From UBA6921 sp031363085 (GTDB taxonomy: Bacteria > Pseudomonadota > Gammaproteobacteria > SG8-11), in contig JANLTU010000244.1 in assembly GCA_031363085.1 (NCBI GenBank), forward strand, positions 1-15,867: a stretch of 15,867 nt of DNA, given 5' to 3'. The notes under the pieces were generated by a model, which was not told where the DNA came from, ran no database searches, and worked only from the letters and a program-made list of their open reading frames with translations. Positions 1 through 6,402 of the stretch are shown one piece after another (position 1 is the stretch's first letter; the number at the start of each line of letters is the position of its first letter). The position numbers and the translations under genes are program-made.

Positions 1-49
1 GTCCTCCAAAAGACCTTCCATCTCCAAAGATGACATAGGTGATTCTCAT
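1..49 (-). CDS. Possible N-terminus of an unidentified gene leaving the left edge
   Basis: An ATG at 49 reading leftwards gives 16 open codons, MRITYVIFGDGRSFGG, before the window ends. A short hydrophobic strand followed by a glycine-rich turn is how many family-4 glycosyltransferases begin, but 16 residues cannot establish that. No clear Shine-Dalgarno site precedes the ATG. A TACAAT hexamer (minus strand, 65-60) could be a -10 element about 11 bases upstream, but I see no matching -35. This is only a possible gene start. Confidence 0.22.
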   Translation of the reverse strand, partial: MRITYVIFGDGRSFGG

Positions 50-650
50 AAAATGACACATTGTAAAAAAAAGAAGTTACACACATTCGCCGATTGTTGG
101 AAATAGGGAGAGGTTATAACAAACTATAAAGGGTAAGCAAAGAATTTCCTAAAGAGGTACGACCTAAAGACATCATATACTATGTTGGTAGTTTAAAAAA
201 TAATTGTTAATAATTCTAAATCAATATTCATAGCATTACCTAATCACTCAACCAATGCGTCTGTTGCAAGTTTCGCGTAGTTTGACTGCTCATTATTATT
301 CGGCCAGTCACTGATTGAGCACATATGGTTCGATTATTAATTGCTAAATGGTGTTTGCTCGCTTCTGCCAATTAAAGGGGAGTATTGATTCAATGAACGG
401 TCACTTTCTTTTGAAAAGTTCGTTACGACGCTCAATAATTTTGCACGACCGTAAAAAGATTTATGGAAAATCTCTGATGCATATGATTGCAAATCTGTTC
501 GGAATTCAACCGGACAGTAGTGGGCTTCCATGTAAAGTTTAGTGCACTATTCCCTTACGCGAATTTCGAAATGCATTGATGAGAGACAACCAGCTTTCTG
601 CTAGTAACTACAATTACAATTGCTGACTTATTAAACCGAGGAAGGAGCAC
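50..650. other. AT-rich stretch without a convincing gene
   Basis: About 600 bases of clearly lower GC than the rest of the window. Only two short overlapping ORFs of 64 codons occur on opposite strands (337-531 minus, 348-542 plus); neither has a recognisable domain or a good ribosome-binding site. A/T runs are frequent, especially around 190-230. It could be a horizontally acquired non-coding flank or heavily decayed genes. The composition change comes just before the insertion-sequence remnant, around 640-660. Confidence 0.55.
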
Positions 651-734
651 ATGGAGCGAAGCGAGTGCGACGCCCCCCGGGTAGCCCTGTCTCTTGATCA
701 CAACTTGGCATGGGCAAGCTTACTCATTTCATAG
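651..734 (+). other. Short ORF with strong Shine-Dalgarno, probably a gene start cut by the IS remnant
   Basis: An ATG at 651 is preceded at good spacing by a strong purine-rich Shine-Dalgarno (AAGGAG, then CAC, then ATG). The first 12 codons lie outside the insertion-sequence remnant. From 687 the reading continues into the terminal repeat and stops at TAG 732-734, giving 27 residues. The simplest reading is a gene whose start was kept when the IS landed in its twelfth codon. The rest of that gene is not recognisable to the right. It could also be chance. Confidence 0.25.
687..706. repeat. Terminal inverted repeat of the IS50-like remnant
   Basis: The repeat starts CTGTCTCTTGATCA at 687 and reads inwards to the right. 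It resembles the IS50 inside end as I remember it. It overlaps the last codon and the stop of the transposase frame. The nine bases outside it (678-686) would be one copy of a target duplication, but no partner end remains for comparison. Confidence 0.75.
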
Positions 735-1311
735 CCCTCAAGTCGCTCCTGTAATCGAAACCAGCCGTGCCACATCGTGTCCTATCCCGGACGCCCGATG
801 CGCTTGGTTTCCGTAAATCCGCCCAGCTTCGCAACTGCCAGACACGCCCAGCGGATCGAAGGAGCCGTCGAAGGTGGCTTGCTGCGTTGTGTCGACACCC
901 ACAACACCTTCCACTCGTCTTCGCTGAGTCGCGTGTCGCAGCTCGTCTGCGCGTCATCGTTCGGCGTATCCAGCACTTCGCGCAGTTGCAACAGCCGCAC
1001 AGCGAGAAATGCAGTAATCACCAACATCCGCTGCAGATTCGCCGCGCTTTGGAAGCGCTGTCGTTCAACGCCCACGCCACTCTTCCACGCCTTGTGATAA
1101 TCCTCAATGCGCCAGCGCAATTCGTAGTAGCGCACCACCTGCCGTGCTTCTTCCGCGCTGCCCACCGGTTCGGTCGTCAGCAACACCCAGCGCAACGCTT
1201 CCACGTTCGGCGGCGCCTCCAGCTCCTGCGCCAGGATCGCGCACCGTCAGCGGGTCACGACGGCCACCGCCCTGGGGTGCGGGCAATTCCAGCCGCAGGC
1301 TGCGCAGCTGC
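698..1311 (-). pseudogene. IS4-family transposase, C-terminal remnant with frameshift and amber stop
   Basis: This encodes the C-terminal part of a DDE transposase of the IS4 family (Tn5 type). The IS4 signature Y-(2)-R-(3)-E-(6)-K is intact in YYELRWRIEDYHKAWKSG, including the catalytic Glu. Three lesions are visible. An in-frame TAG at 784-782 interrupts the frame after IGRPG; beyond it the same frame continues with a typical Tn5-like tail (TMWHGWFRLQERLEGYE) to TGA at 700-698. Around 1230-1240 the frame shifts: PLTVR in one frame must join ILAQELEAPP in another, consistent with loss of two bases. The N-terminal part with the first two catalytic Asp residues is absent. It is non-functional as a transposase. 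Confidence 0.88.
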
Positions 1312-1879
1312 ACTGCACCGCCCCGCCTGATGACGGAACTCGTGGCATGGGTGAACCAGGAGCGGGAGACGACCCATCTGCATCCGCTGTTGATCATCGC
1401 TCTGTGCGTCGTCGTTTTTCTGGAGATCCATCCCTTCCAAGATGGCAACGGCCGACTGAGTCGGGTGCTGACGACGCTGCTGCTCCTGCAGGCGGGTTAC
1501 GCCTACGTGCCCTACAGCTCACTGGAAAGCGTGATCGAGCGCCTACTACCTGGCGCTGAGACAGATGCAAGGGACGCTCCGCACCGAGGCCCCGAACTGG
1601 CAGCCGTGGTTGGTGTTCTTCCTCCGCTCCCTGGCCGAGCAGGTGCGGCGACTTACGAAGAAGGTCGAGCGCGAGAAGATCGTGCGGGCAGCCCTGCCCG
1701 AGCTGTCGTTTCAGATCGTCGAGTTTGCCCGCGAGCACGGCCGCGTCACCATCGGCGATTCCATCAAGCTGACCGGGGCCAGCCGCAACACGCTCAAACA
1801 GCATTTCCGGGTATTGGTCGAGCGCGGCACGCTGAACCAGCACGGGAGTGGCCAAGGGGTGTGGTACGACCTGCGCTGA
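1312..1879 (+). pseudogene. Fic-family protein, 5'-truncated and frameshifted
   Basis: Fic proteins usually transfer AMP from ATP to hydroxyl side chains of target proteins. The Fic motif is complete at 1429-1464 (HPFQDGNGRLSR, matching HxFx[D/E]GNGRxxR), preceded by THLHPLL and followed by the LTTLLLLQAGY helix. At 1539-1544 the frame shifts: YSSLESVIE is in one frame, and YYLALRQMQGT onwards in the next. A few residues normally found between them are missing, so a small out-of-frame deletion is likely. The second frame runs to TGA at 1877-1879 and carries a winged-helix domain (ELSFQIVEFAREHGRVTIGD, then SRNTLKQHF), usual at the C-terminus of one Fic subfamily. The N-terminal half is missing at the IS boundary. 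Both fragments lack convincing start signals. Confidence 0.85.
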
Positions 1880-1881
1880 TG

Positions 1882-1908
1882 GGCTTGCGGACGCGGGTTC
1901 GATTCCGC
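1882..1908 (+). other. Segment resembling the 3' part of tmRNA (ssrA); possible island attachment remnant
   Basis: GGCTTGCGGACGCG followed by GGTTCGATTCC matches, from memory, the stretch leading into the T-arm of many proteobacterial tmRNAs. After GATTCC one C of the expected CCCGCC is missing and the similarity ends two bases later, so acceptor stem and CCA are not present. No other part of ssrA lies upstream; the Fic stop codon is three bases away. The 3' ends of ssrA and tRNA genes are frequent integration sites, and a short 3' copy usually marks one island boundary. Its role here as an attachment remnant is an inference. Confidence 0.42.
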
Positions 1909-2121
1909 AAACGGAATTTAATTGGGCGCACCGCCCGCAATGTTGAGGTGCCTTCACTGGCGACCGGTCGGCGGGGAAAACCGCTTGAACATCCGCAGCT
2001 TTCGACCTGTCAAGACCCGCTTTTCGCAGGAATCCACAGGGTTCCGCAACTTGCCAGAACGCCGGTTTCGCGTACTTTCAACGCGGTTTGGCGCAGGCTG
2101 CGACCCCACCACCAATATTGA

Positions 2122-2152
2122 AACCCCAACCGTTCTCGGTTGGGGGGTTTTT
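2122..2152 (+). terminator. Strong rho-independent terminator
   Basis: AACCCCAACC (2122-2131), six-base loop, then GGTTGGGG (2138-2145), two further G and five T (2148-2152). It would end plus-strand transcription from the Fic remnant or from a lost upstream gene. In the minus direction the hairpin is followed by a poorer T run, so it may partly serve the VOC gene ending at 2254. Confidence 0.85.
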
Positions 2153-2178
2153 CGATACTCCTGATGGCTGAATTGTAA

Positions 2179-2200
2179 GCAGCATTATGCTGCACTTTTT
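2179..2200 (+). terminator. Small hairpin followed by a T run
   Basis: GCAGCA (2179-2184), TTA, TGCTGC (2188-2193), then ACTTTTT. The stem is six perfect pairs with a short loop. It may be a backup terminator for plus-strand transcripts or a 3' end structure of the minus-strand VOC mRNA. Confidence 0.4.
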
Positions 2201-2253
2201 GCACTTAGGATTTGAAACTGCCCAAAGTGGCCTCCCCAAAAACGTTGGAATAC

Positions 2254-2691
2254 TCAATCCGCTTTTTGCTGCCACGGGTCATAGGTTCCGACGCTCCATA
2301 AGCGATTTTCCAGATCGCGGCAGACAAAACCGCGCCCGCCGTAATCCTCATCCATGATGGCAATCTCGATCTTGGCCTGCGCCGCCACCGCCTTGGCATA
2401 CACGGCATCGGCATCGCTCACCACAAGGTAGGAACTCTGCGTTTCGAAGCCGCCGATCTCGTCCGGTTGTTTGATGTTCTTGGAAAATTCCGTGCTCTTG
2501 CCGACCGAGCCCAGCATCACTATGCCACCACCGAGTTTCAACTCGGCGTGGGCAATCGTGCCGTCGGGATTTTCCAGCACCTGATGTTTTTCAAATCCGA
2601 ACACCCGACACAACCAGTCGATGGCGGCGGGCGCATTGCGGTAACGCAAAACGGGGATCACGGTGCTGGTGGTTTTTACAGACGTATTCAT
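2254..2691 (-). CDS. VOC-superfamily (glyoxalase/bleomycin-resistance-like) protein
   Basis: A 145-residue protein of the vicinal oxygen chelate fold, normal for a single-chain VOC protein. It starts with a beta strand VIPVLRYRNAPAAIDWLCRVFGF, typical of the PhnB/glyoxalase-like group, and has the second module SYLVVSDADAVYAKAVAAQA followed by the usual GGRGFVCRDLENRLWSVGTYDP ending. Such proteins bind a metal or a small hydrophobic molecule and act as lyases, dioxygenases or drug-binding proteins; the substrate cannot be told here. The start is supported by a strong Shine-Dalgarno (ACGGAGG) eight bases upstream. It lies last in the minus-strand cluster, separated from the AraC-type gene by a terminator, so it may depend on read-through or a promoter I cannot place. 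Confidence 0.85.
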   Translation of the reverse strand: MNTSVKTTSTVIPVLRYRNAPAAIDWLCRVFGFEKHQVLENPDGTIAHAELKLGGGIVMLGSVGKSTEFSKNIKQPDEIGGFETQSSYLVVSDADAVYAKAVAAQAKIEIAIMDEDYGGRGFVCRDLENRLWSVGTYDPWQQKAD

Positions 2692-2721
2692 GACGATATC
2701 CTCCGTGAATTAGTACTGGTT

Positions 2722-2749
2722 AAAACACCCCGCCCAAAGCAGCGGGGTG
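2722..2749 (-). terminator. Rho-independent terminator after the AraC-type regulator
   Basis: On the minus strand CACCCCGC (2749-2742), an eight-base loop, GCGGGGTG (2733-2726) and TTTT. The perfect 8-bp GC-rich stem lies between the AraC-GyrI gene and the VOC gene, only about 30 bases before the VOC start. Expression of the last gene is therefore probably reduced relative to those before it. Confidence 0.75.
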
Positions 2750-2865
2750 GGAACTGCGCGCTCCACGCTATCGGGTTTCAACCCGCTCGCGCCATGCAGC
2801 GGAGCATTGACGCGGAGAGATTGAACACGCTCGCTGGCCATTTGGAAACAGCAAATAGATGCGCG

Positions 2866-3825
2866 TTAGAGCGCCGTCACAGGAATGCATATCTTACACT
2901 CGAACACCCCGCTCTTGGGGTCATACCCTAACACCCCGCTCTTGGGGTCATACCCTGCATCTTGCGGATAGTACTCAAAGCAAGGGCGGGCATCGAGTTG
3001 CAGACCGCTGGACGGCAGCCAATCCCGCAACAATGCGGTCCACGCCGCGCCCACCTCGGCAACGCTACCCTTGAAGTCCAGCACGGCGTACTTGCCGCCT
3101 GGAAGCGTGGTTTTAAAGGCCTTTCCGGACGGAACAAACTGCGGCGTGACCTCGACACCGGCATCGTATCTGAGCTTGTCGGGCGTGGTCACGCCGGGAT
3201 CGTCGTGGCTGATGCCGTAGCGTGGCTGGCCGAGCAGATCGCTGGTTGCAAGCCACGGGTAAACGGTGTCTTGCCAGAACTGCAAGATGGGCGCGCCGTA
3301 CGGACCGAGGTGGCGAAGATAGGCGACCGTCACGGGTTGCCGATCAATGAGTTTAACGTTCATGGTTACCTCCATTACAGGGTTAAAGGAGGTTCCATGA
3401 TTCGATAAAACGGCGGCGGGTGCTTGATCCAGCTTGCGATTCACCTGATCAGGATTGCTGTTCGGGCGGCGCTGCCCGGCTTGTTGTGCTCTCCACAAGG
3501 TGGGTGAGTAACCAAACCTGGTTTTGAATGCGCGCGCAAACGCCTCGGCGGAACCAAAACCCACCGCCAATGCAACTTGGAGAACCGGTACACGTGGCTG
3601 AACCACAAGCCGCATGGCGGCGAGCTCAATTCTGCGGCGGCGCAGATAATCGCCAAGCGTCTCGCCCATCCACGCAGAGAAGAGCCGATGGAAGTGGAAC
3701 GGGGAAAAATGCGCGACCTCGGCCAAGGTCTCAAGGTCGAGCGGCTGGTCCAGGTGCTGATCAACATATTCGAGCACCCGATGCATTCGGGTCGCGTACT
3801 CGGTGCGATTGTCGCGCGAAGTCAT
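2866..3825 (-). CDS. AraC-family transcriptional regulator with GyrI-like effector domain
   Basis: A 319-residue protein. Residues ~12-113 form the AraC double helix-turn-helix (LDLETLAEVAHFSPFHFHRL, later VALAVGFGSAEAFARAFKTRFGYSP). From ~155 comes a GyrI/SbmC-like domain (VKLIDRQPVTVAYLRHLGPY, AWTALLRDWL), a fold that binds small molecules, often hydrophobic or cationic drugs. Such proteins usually activate nearby genes. An in-frame ATG lies further upstream at 3867, but it is inside the preceding gene; the start at 3825, 11 bases after that gene's stop, fits better. The C-terminus carries a perfect 27-bp tandem duplication that repeats GYDPKSGV. An internal ATG at 3363 with a strong Shine-Dalgarno could make the GyrI-like domain alone. 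Confidence 0.9.
   Translation of the reverse strand: MTSRDNRTEYATRMHRVLEYVDQHLDQPLDLETLAEVAHFSPFHFHRLFSAWMGETLGDYLRRRRIELAAMRLVVQPRVPVLQVALAVGFGSAEAFARAFKTRFGYSPTLWRAQQAGQRRPNSNPDQVNRKLDQAPAAVLSNHGTSFNPVMEVTMNVKLIDRQPVTVAYLRHLGPYGAPILQFWQDTVYPWLATSDLLGQPRYGISHDDPGVTTPDKLRYDAGVEVTPQFVPSGKAFKTTLPGGKYAVLDFKGSVAEVGAAWTALLRDWLPSSGLQLDARPCFEYYPQDAGYDPKSGVLGYDPKSGVFECKICIPVTAL
2903..2956. repeat. Perfect 27-bp tandem duplication inside the AraC-type gene
   Basis: Two identical 27-base copies, 2903-2929 and 2930-2956, each starting AACACCCCGCTC. The unit is a multiple of three, so the reading frame is kept and nine residues (GYDPKSGVL/F) are duplicated near the C-terminus. Each copy contains a small inverted repeat (ACCCC, six bases, GGGGT), which may have promoted slippage. 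Absolute identity suggests a recent event. Confidence 0.95.
3361..3373 (-). promoter_or_regulatory. Internal ribosome-binding site and start codon for the GyrI-like domain
   Basis: On the minus strand GGAGG, five bases (TAACC), then ATG at 3363, in frame with the AraC-GyrI gene and exactly at the domain border. Initiation here would give a 165-residue stand-alone GyrI-like protein ending at 2866. The spacing is close to optimal and this site is stronger than the one before the full-length start. Use of the site is an inference. Confidence 0.5.
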
Positions 3826-3836
3826 ACGGCCAATTC

Positions 3837-4385
3837 TCAGGCTGCGTCGTAGGCTTGTTTCAACCACGCCAGCACCTCAGCATCAATTTGTTTCGGTTCG
3901 CTGATGCGCACCCGATGGGTGACCATGTTGTTCCACGAGCCGGCCGCTTCGAAACGCTCGGTCGGCGCGACGCCCCTGAGTTTGATGCCGATATCAAAGC
4001 GCTCGGCCGTGGAAACTTGCAGAAGGGCGAATTTCTTACCGCCGCGCTGCACGTTGACATAGATGGTGTTCGGCGCCAGCGCGATATCGGCGCCGAACGT
4101 GTTGATCTTCACGGCGAGCGCGTCGTAGGTCTTACGCCACTTGGCTTTGTCGCCCGCGAAATGCGCGGCGAGTTTGTCATCCGGAGCTGCCTTGAATTTG
4201 TCCGCATTCAAAAGCAGTTGCGTCATGGCATTGGCGTGGCCATGCCCCAATTCGAATTCGCTCTTGAGCCAAGCCACGACTTCGCCGTGCTTGCTCAGGC
4301 CCTGCTTGGCAAGCAGTTTGGCAAAATCCTGCGGGGTTTTACCGGTCTTGTCCTTGATGGTGTCGATGTAGGCTTGGAATGACAT
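3837..4385 (-). CDS. DUF4287 domain-containing protein
   Basis: A 182-residue protein. The first ~70 residues (MSFQAYIDTIKDKTGKTPQDF, then KQGLSKHGEVVAWLKSEFELGHGHANAM) are the DUF4287 domain as I know it. The rest (LAAHF, KWRKTYDALAVKINTFGADI, QVSTAERFDIGIKLRG) resembles the DUF5655 region often fused to it. Biochemical function is unknown. Such proteins are frequently found next to AraC-type regulators, VOC and DHFR-like proteins, as here. The start has a very good Shine-Dalgarno (CAGGAGG) eight bases upstream. It lies between the DoxX-like gene and the AraC-type regulator with short gaps (45 and 11 bases), so co-transcription is likely. Confidence 0.88.
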   Translation of the reverse strand: MSFQAYIDTIKDKTGKTPQDFAKLLAKQGLSKHGEVVAWLKSEFELGHGHANAMTQLLLNADKFKAAPDDKLAAHFAGDKAKWRKTYDALAVKINTFGADIALAPNTIYVNVQRGGKKFALLQVSTAERFDIGIKLRGVAPTERFEAAGSWNNMVTHRVRISEPKQIDAEVLAWLKQAYDAA

Positions 4386-4430
4386 GGCCCCTCCTGTTTC
4401 AATGTTGTGGCACCGACGTTGGAATAAAGC

Positions 4431-4826
4431 TCAAGGGAGTCTGCGCAACCCAAGCAGCGGCAGCAGTCGTGGTTCACGCAGCAGCAGCCCCGACCATATG
4501 AAAGCCGCTACGTAGAACGAGAATAGTAGATGCGTGAACAACGGTGCATCAACGCGCAGGTTGGTTGCCACCGCGCCGCCCAGGAACCCCGTGAGCAACA
4601 CGGCGCCGAGCGCTGCGGTTCGCGGTAGCGCGTAAAGCGCTGTGCAGATGAGCACCAGCACGCCAACGGTGGTGATGCTGCTCTCCGGATAACCGAGCTG
4701 CGTCATGGCCTCGATCACCGGCGCGATGTGCATCAGTTTGGTGATGCCATCGAACAGTAAAAACAGGATCACGATGCCACTGAGCACGCGACCGATCCAG
4801 AGTTGCGTTTTGGTTGCGGCGTTCAT
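4431..4826 (-). CDS. DoxX-like integral membrane protein
   Basis: A 131-residue inner-membrane protein with four predicted hydrophobic helices: IGRVLSGIVILFLLFDGITK, the TTVGVLVLICTALYALP stretch, ALGAVLLTGFLGGAVATN, and LLFSFYVAAFIWSGLLL. Length and the GRVLSG...FDGITKL start fit the DoxX/DoxX-like superfamily. Relatives are linked to thiosulfate:quinone oxidoreductase and to oxidative-stress complexes, but most small DoxX-like proteins have no defined reaction. The Shine-Dalgarno AAGGAG lies eight bases before the ATG. It sits 38 bases downstream of the PhnB-like VOC gene, so an operon is likely. Confidence 0.85.
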   Translation of the reverse strand: MNAATKTQLWIGRVLSGIVILFLLFDGITKLMHIAPVIEAMTQLGYPESSITTVGVLVLICTALYALPRTAALGAVLLTGFLGGAVATNLRVDAPLFTHLLFSFYVAAFIWSGLLLREPRLLPLLGLRRLP

Positions 4827-4864
4827 CGTTTTTCTCCTTACGGTTTTAGATCATGAACTGTTGG

Positions 4865-5302
4865 TCATGCTTTATTGGCACAATTAAACATCCAGCTCAC
4901 GCCAAACTGATCCTGCAGACTGCCCCAATAGCCGCCCCAAAACATTTCCTGCAATGGGTTTTCCACTTTGCCGTTCTTCGCCAAGGCTTTGAACAAACGA
5001 TCCGTTTCGCTGCGCGTATCCGGTTCCAGATTGAGGTACATCGAGTTGCCGTACTTGACGGTGAAACCCATCGACTCCGGTGCATCGGTACCCATCAGCA
5101 CATGCCCGCCTAAGATGGGGAGCGCGACGTGCATCACCAGATTTTTATCGGCCTCGGCCAAAGGCGGTTGGCCGGGTTGCGGTGGGACGTCTTTGAAACG
5201 ACCGATAGGCGTGGAAAATTCAGTGCCGAAAACGGATTTGTAAAAGGTAAAGGCCGCTTCGGTGGTGCGGGGGAAATTCAGGTACGTGCTCACCTGTGCC
5301 AT
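4865..5302 (-). CDS. PhnB-like VOC-superfamily protein
   Basis: A 145-residue protein of the PhnB/DUF1428-like VOC group. Landmarks are STYLNFPRTTEAAFTFYKSVFG at the N-terminus, HVALPILGGHVLMGTDA in the middle, TRSETDRLFKALAKNGKVENPL, and the closing FWGGYWGSLQDQFGVSWMFN, the usual dimer strand of this group. The reading frame extends upstream to 5395, but the start at 5302 is chosen because AAGGAGG lies nine bases before it and because the family begins here. Members bind small molecules; the substrate is unknown. It follows the hydrolase gene after a 176-base gap, the largest in the cluster, so a separate promoter is possible. Confidence 0.9.
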   Translation of the reverse strand: MAQVSTYLNFPRTTEAAFTFYKSVFGTEFSTPIGRFKDVPPQPGQPPLAEADKNLVMHVALPILGGHVLMGTDAPESMGFTVKYGNSMYLNLEPDTRSETDRLFKALAKNGKVENPLQEMFWGGYWGSLQDQFGVSWMFNCANKA

Positions 5303-5478
5303 TTTTTGTTCCTCCTTGAAAAGTGTGAAAAAATCAGCGATTTTTGTGGTTATGCGCCCAACACTGGACGCAGCATTCCACGATTTGATGTTCAAAGTGA
5401 GGCATCACATTGCTCCTCGTTGCCTTAATCCTTGGTAGTCCCGGATCCAAGAGAAAGACAAAATTCATTGGTTTATAG

Positions 5479-6360
5479 CTACTTCGTCACCGGTGCGTCC
5501 AGAAATTCGCTGACCATTGGCGCCAGCCATGCGGTGCGCGTCATCATCTTCATGTGATCCGTACCGGGGAGCACGGCGAGCTGCGCGTGCGGGATGAGCC
5601 GGAACGTCTCCACGGCGTGTTCGGGGCGCATCACGTCGGTGTCGCCGACGATGACAAGCGTCGGCGCGGCGATGCCGCGGATTGCGTCAGCAGGGATGTC
5701 CTTGAAGTTGCGCATGCGCTGGGCGGACTTGTCGAAAAAGGTTTGCAGGTTCCCGGGGGGCGGCGCGACCTCGATATACGCTTCCTTCAACTCCTTCGGC
5801 ATATTCTCCAGTCGGGCGTTGGCCATCGCGTCCCAAAACCATGGATAGCCGCCGTCGCGGTTGAAAAAGCCCGACGTCACCACGAGCTTGCGCACGATTC
5901 GTGGATGCCGGATCGCCACCTGCAGCGCAATCGTACCGCCATTACTGAAACCGAAGAGATCAGCCTGGTCGATGTGCAGGTATTCCAGCAGCGCCGCCGT
6001 GTCGTCCGCCGACTGCTCGAAGCTGAACGGCCGGTCGGCAATATCCGCCGTGTGCCCGTAGCCCTGCTGCTCGAATGCGACGATCTGCCGGTCGCGCGCG
6101 AGCGTCGGCAGCACATGGCCGAAGGAAGTCTTGATCGTGTCGCCGCCGCCATGCAGCAGCACCAGCGGCGGACGCGCGGAGTTCGCGACGCCGTGGATCT
6201 CGTAGTAAATGCGAAGACCATGAACGGGAGCATAGCCGGTCTGAATGGGCACGGAAGAATTCATGGCAGGTTGTTGGGTGTGTTCCATTGCGCATCCGGT
6301 AATCAGTGCAACTACAAACAATGTGAGCCACATTGCGGTGGGACGAAGGGTACCTTTCAT
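5479..6360 (-). CDS. Alpha/beta hydrolase, predicted lipoprotein
   Basis: A 293-residue protein with a lipoprotein signal: Lys/Arg-containing start, hydrophobic core WLTLFVVALITG and lipobox I-T-G-C with Cys23 as lipidation site. Residue +2 is Ala, so outer-membrane sorting is expected. The mature part is an alpha/beta hydrolase: oxyanion-hole motif LLHGGGD (~68-74), nucleophile elbow GFSNGG with Ser139, probable acid Asp242 in GDTD, and His269 in GTDHMKM. The substrate is not deducible; relatives include esterases and peptidase-like hydrolases. A lipid-anchored exported form is less usual than the cytoplasmic one. A very good Shine-Dalgarno (AGGAGG) precedes the ATG. It lies 42 bases downstream of the frameshifted VOC gene. 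Confidence 0.9.
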   Translation of the reverse strand: MKGTLRPTAMWLTLFVVALITGCAMEHTQQPAMNSSVPIQTGYAPVHGLRIYYEIHGVANSARPPLVLLHGGGDTIKTSFGHVLPTLARDRQIVAFEQQGYGHTADIADRPFSFEQSADDTAALLEYLHIDQADLFGFSNGGTIALQVAIRHPRIVRKLVVTSGFFNRDGGYPWFWDAMANARLENMPKELKEAYIEVAPPPGNLQTFFDKSAQRMRNFKDIPADAIRGIAAPTLVIVGDTDVMRPEHAVETFRLIPHAQLAVLPGTDHMKMMTRTAWLAPMVSEFLDAPVTK

Positions 6361-6402
6361 TGAGGCCTCCTATGGGCACGGGATAGTGACGCCTAACGCG
6401 AT

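Larger units (their letters stand above)
687..1311 (-). mobile_element. Degenerate IS4-family (IS50/Tn5-like) insertion sequence, one end retained
   Basis: The remnant covers the 3' part of an IS4-family transposase gene on the minus strand. It ends at 687 in CTGTCTCTTGATCA, which matches the first bases of the known inside end of IS50. As in IS50, the transposase stop codon (TGA, minus strand 700-698) lies inside the terminal repeat. The other end, the 5' two thirds of the transposase and any target duplication are missing: at about 1311 the similarity gives way to the Fic-family remnant on the other strand. The element cannot move by itself. Confidence 0.85.
1909..2253. other. Intergenic stretch with two hairpins, no gene seen
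   Basis: No reading frame here has a start signal or recognisable protein. It contains the strong terminator at 2122-2152 and a second small hairpin at 2179-2193. GC content is similar to the chromosome-like right part of the window, not to the AT-rich left edge. Confidence 0.5.

Noticed and set aside
337..542. Two overlapping 64-codon ORFs on opposite strands
   Set aside because: No domain, no ribosome-binding site, and mutual overlap in an AT-rich tract; likely chance.
767..1330. 187-codon plus-strand ORF
   Set aside because: Antisense to the transposase remnant; Arg/His/Ala-rich composition typical of a shadow frame.
1144..2121. Continuous 325-codon plus-strand ORF
   Set aside because: It is a chance join: antisense to the transposase at first, Fic in the middle, then out of frame after 1540. 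Only ~1312-1540 is real protein-coding ancestry.
3826..3867. Upstream ATG for the AraC-type regulator
   Set aside because: It lies within the preceding DUF4287 gene, has no ribosome-binding site, and the added residues do not resemble the family.
3528..4382. 284-codon plus-strand ORF
   Set aside because: Antisense to the AraC-type and DUF4287 genes, which have recognisable domains and good ribosome-binding sites.
5554..6363. 269-codon plus-strand ORF
   Set aside because: Antisense to the alpha/beta hydrolase with a complete catalytic triad.
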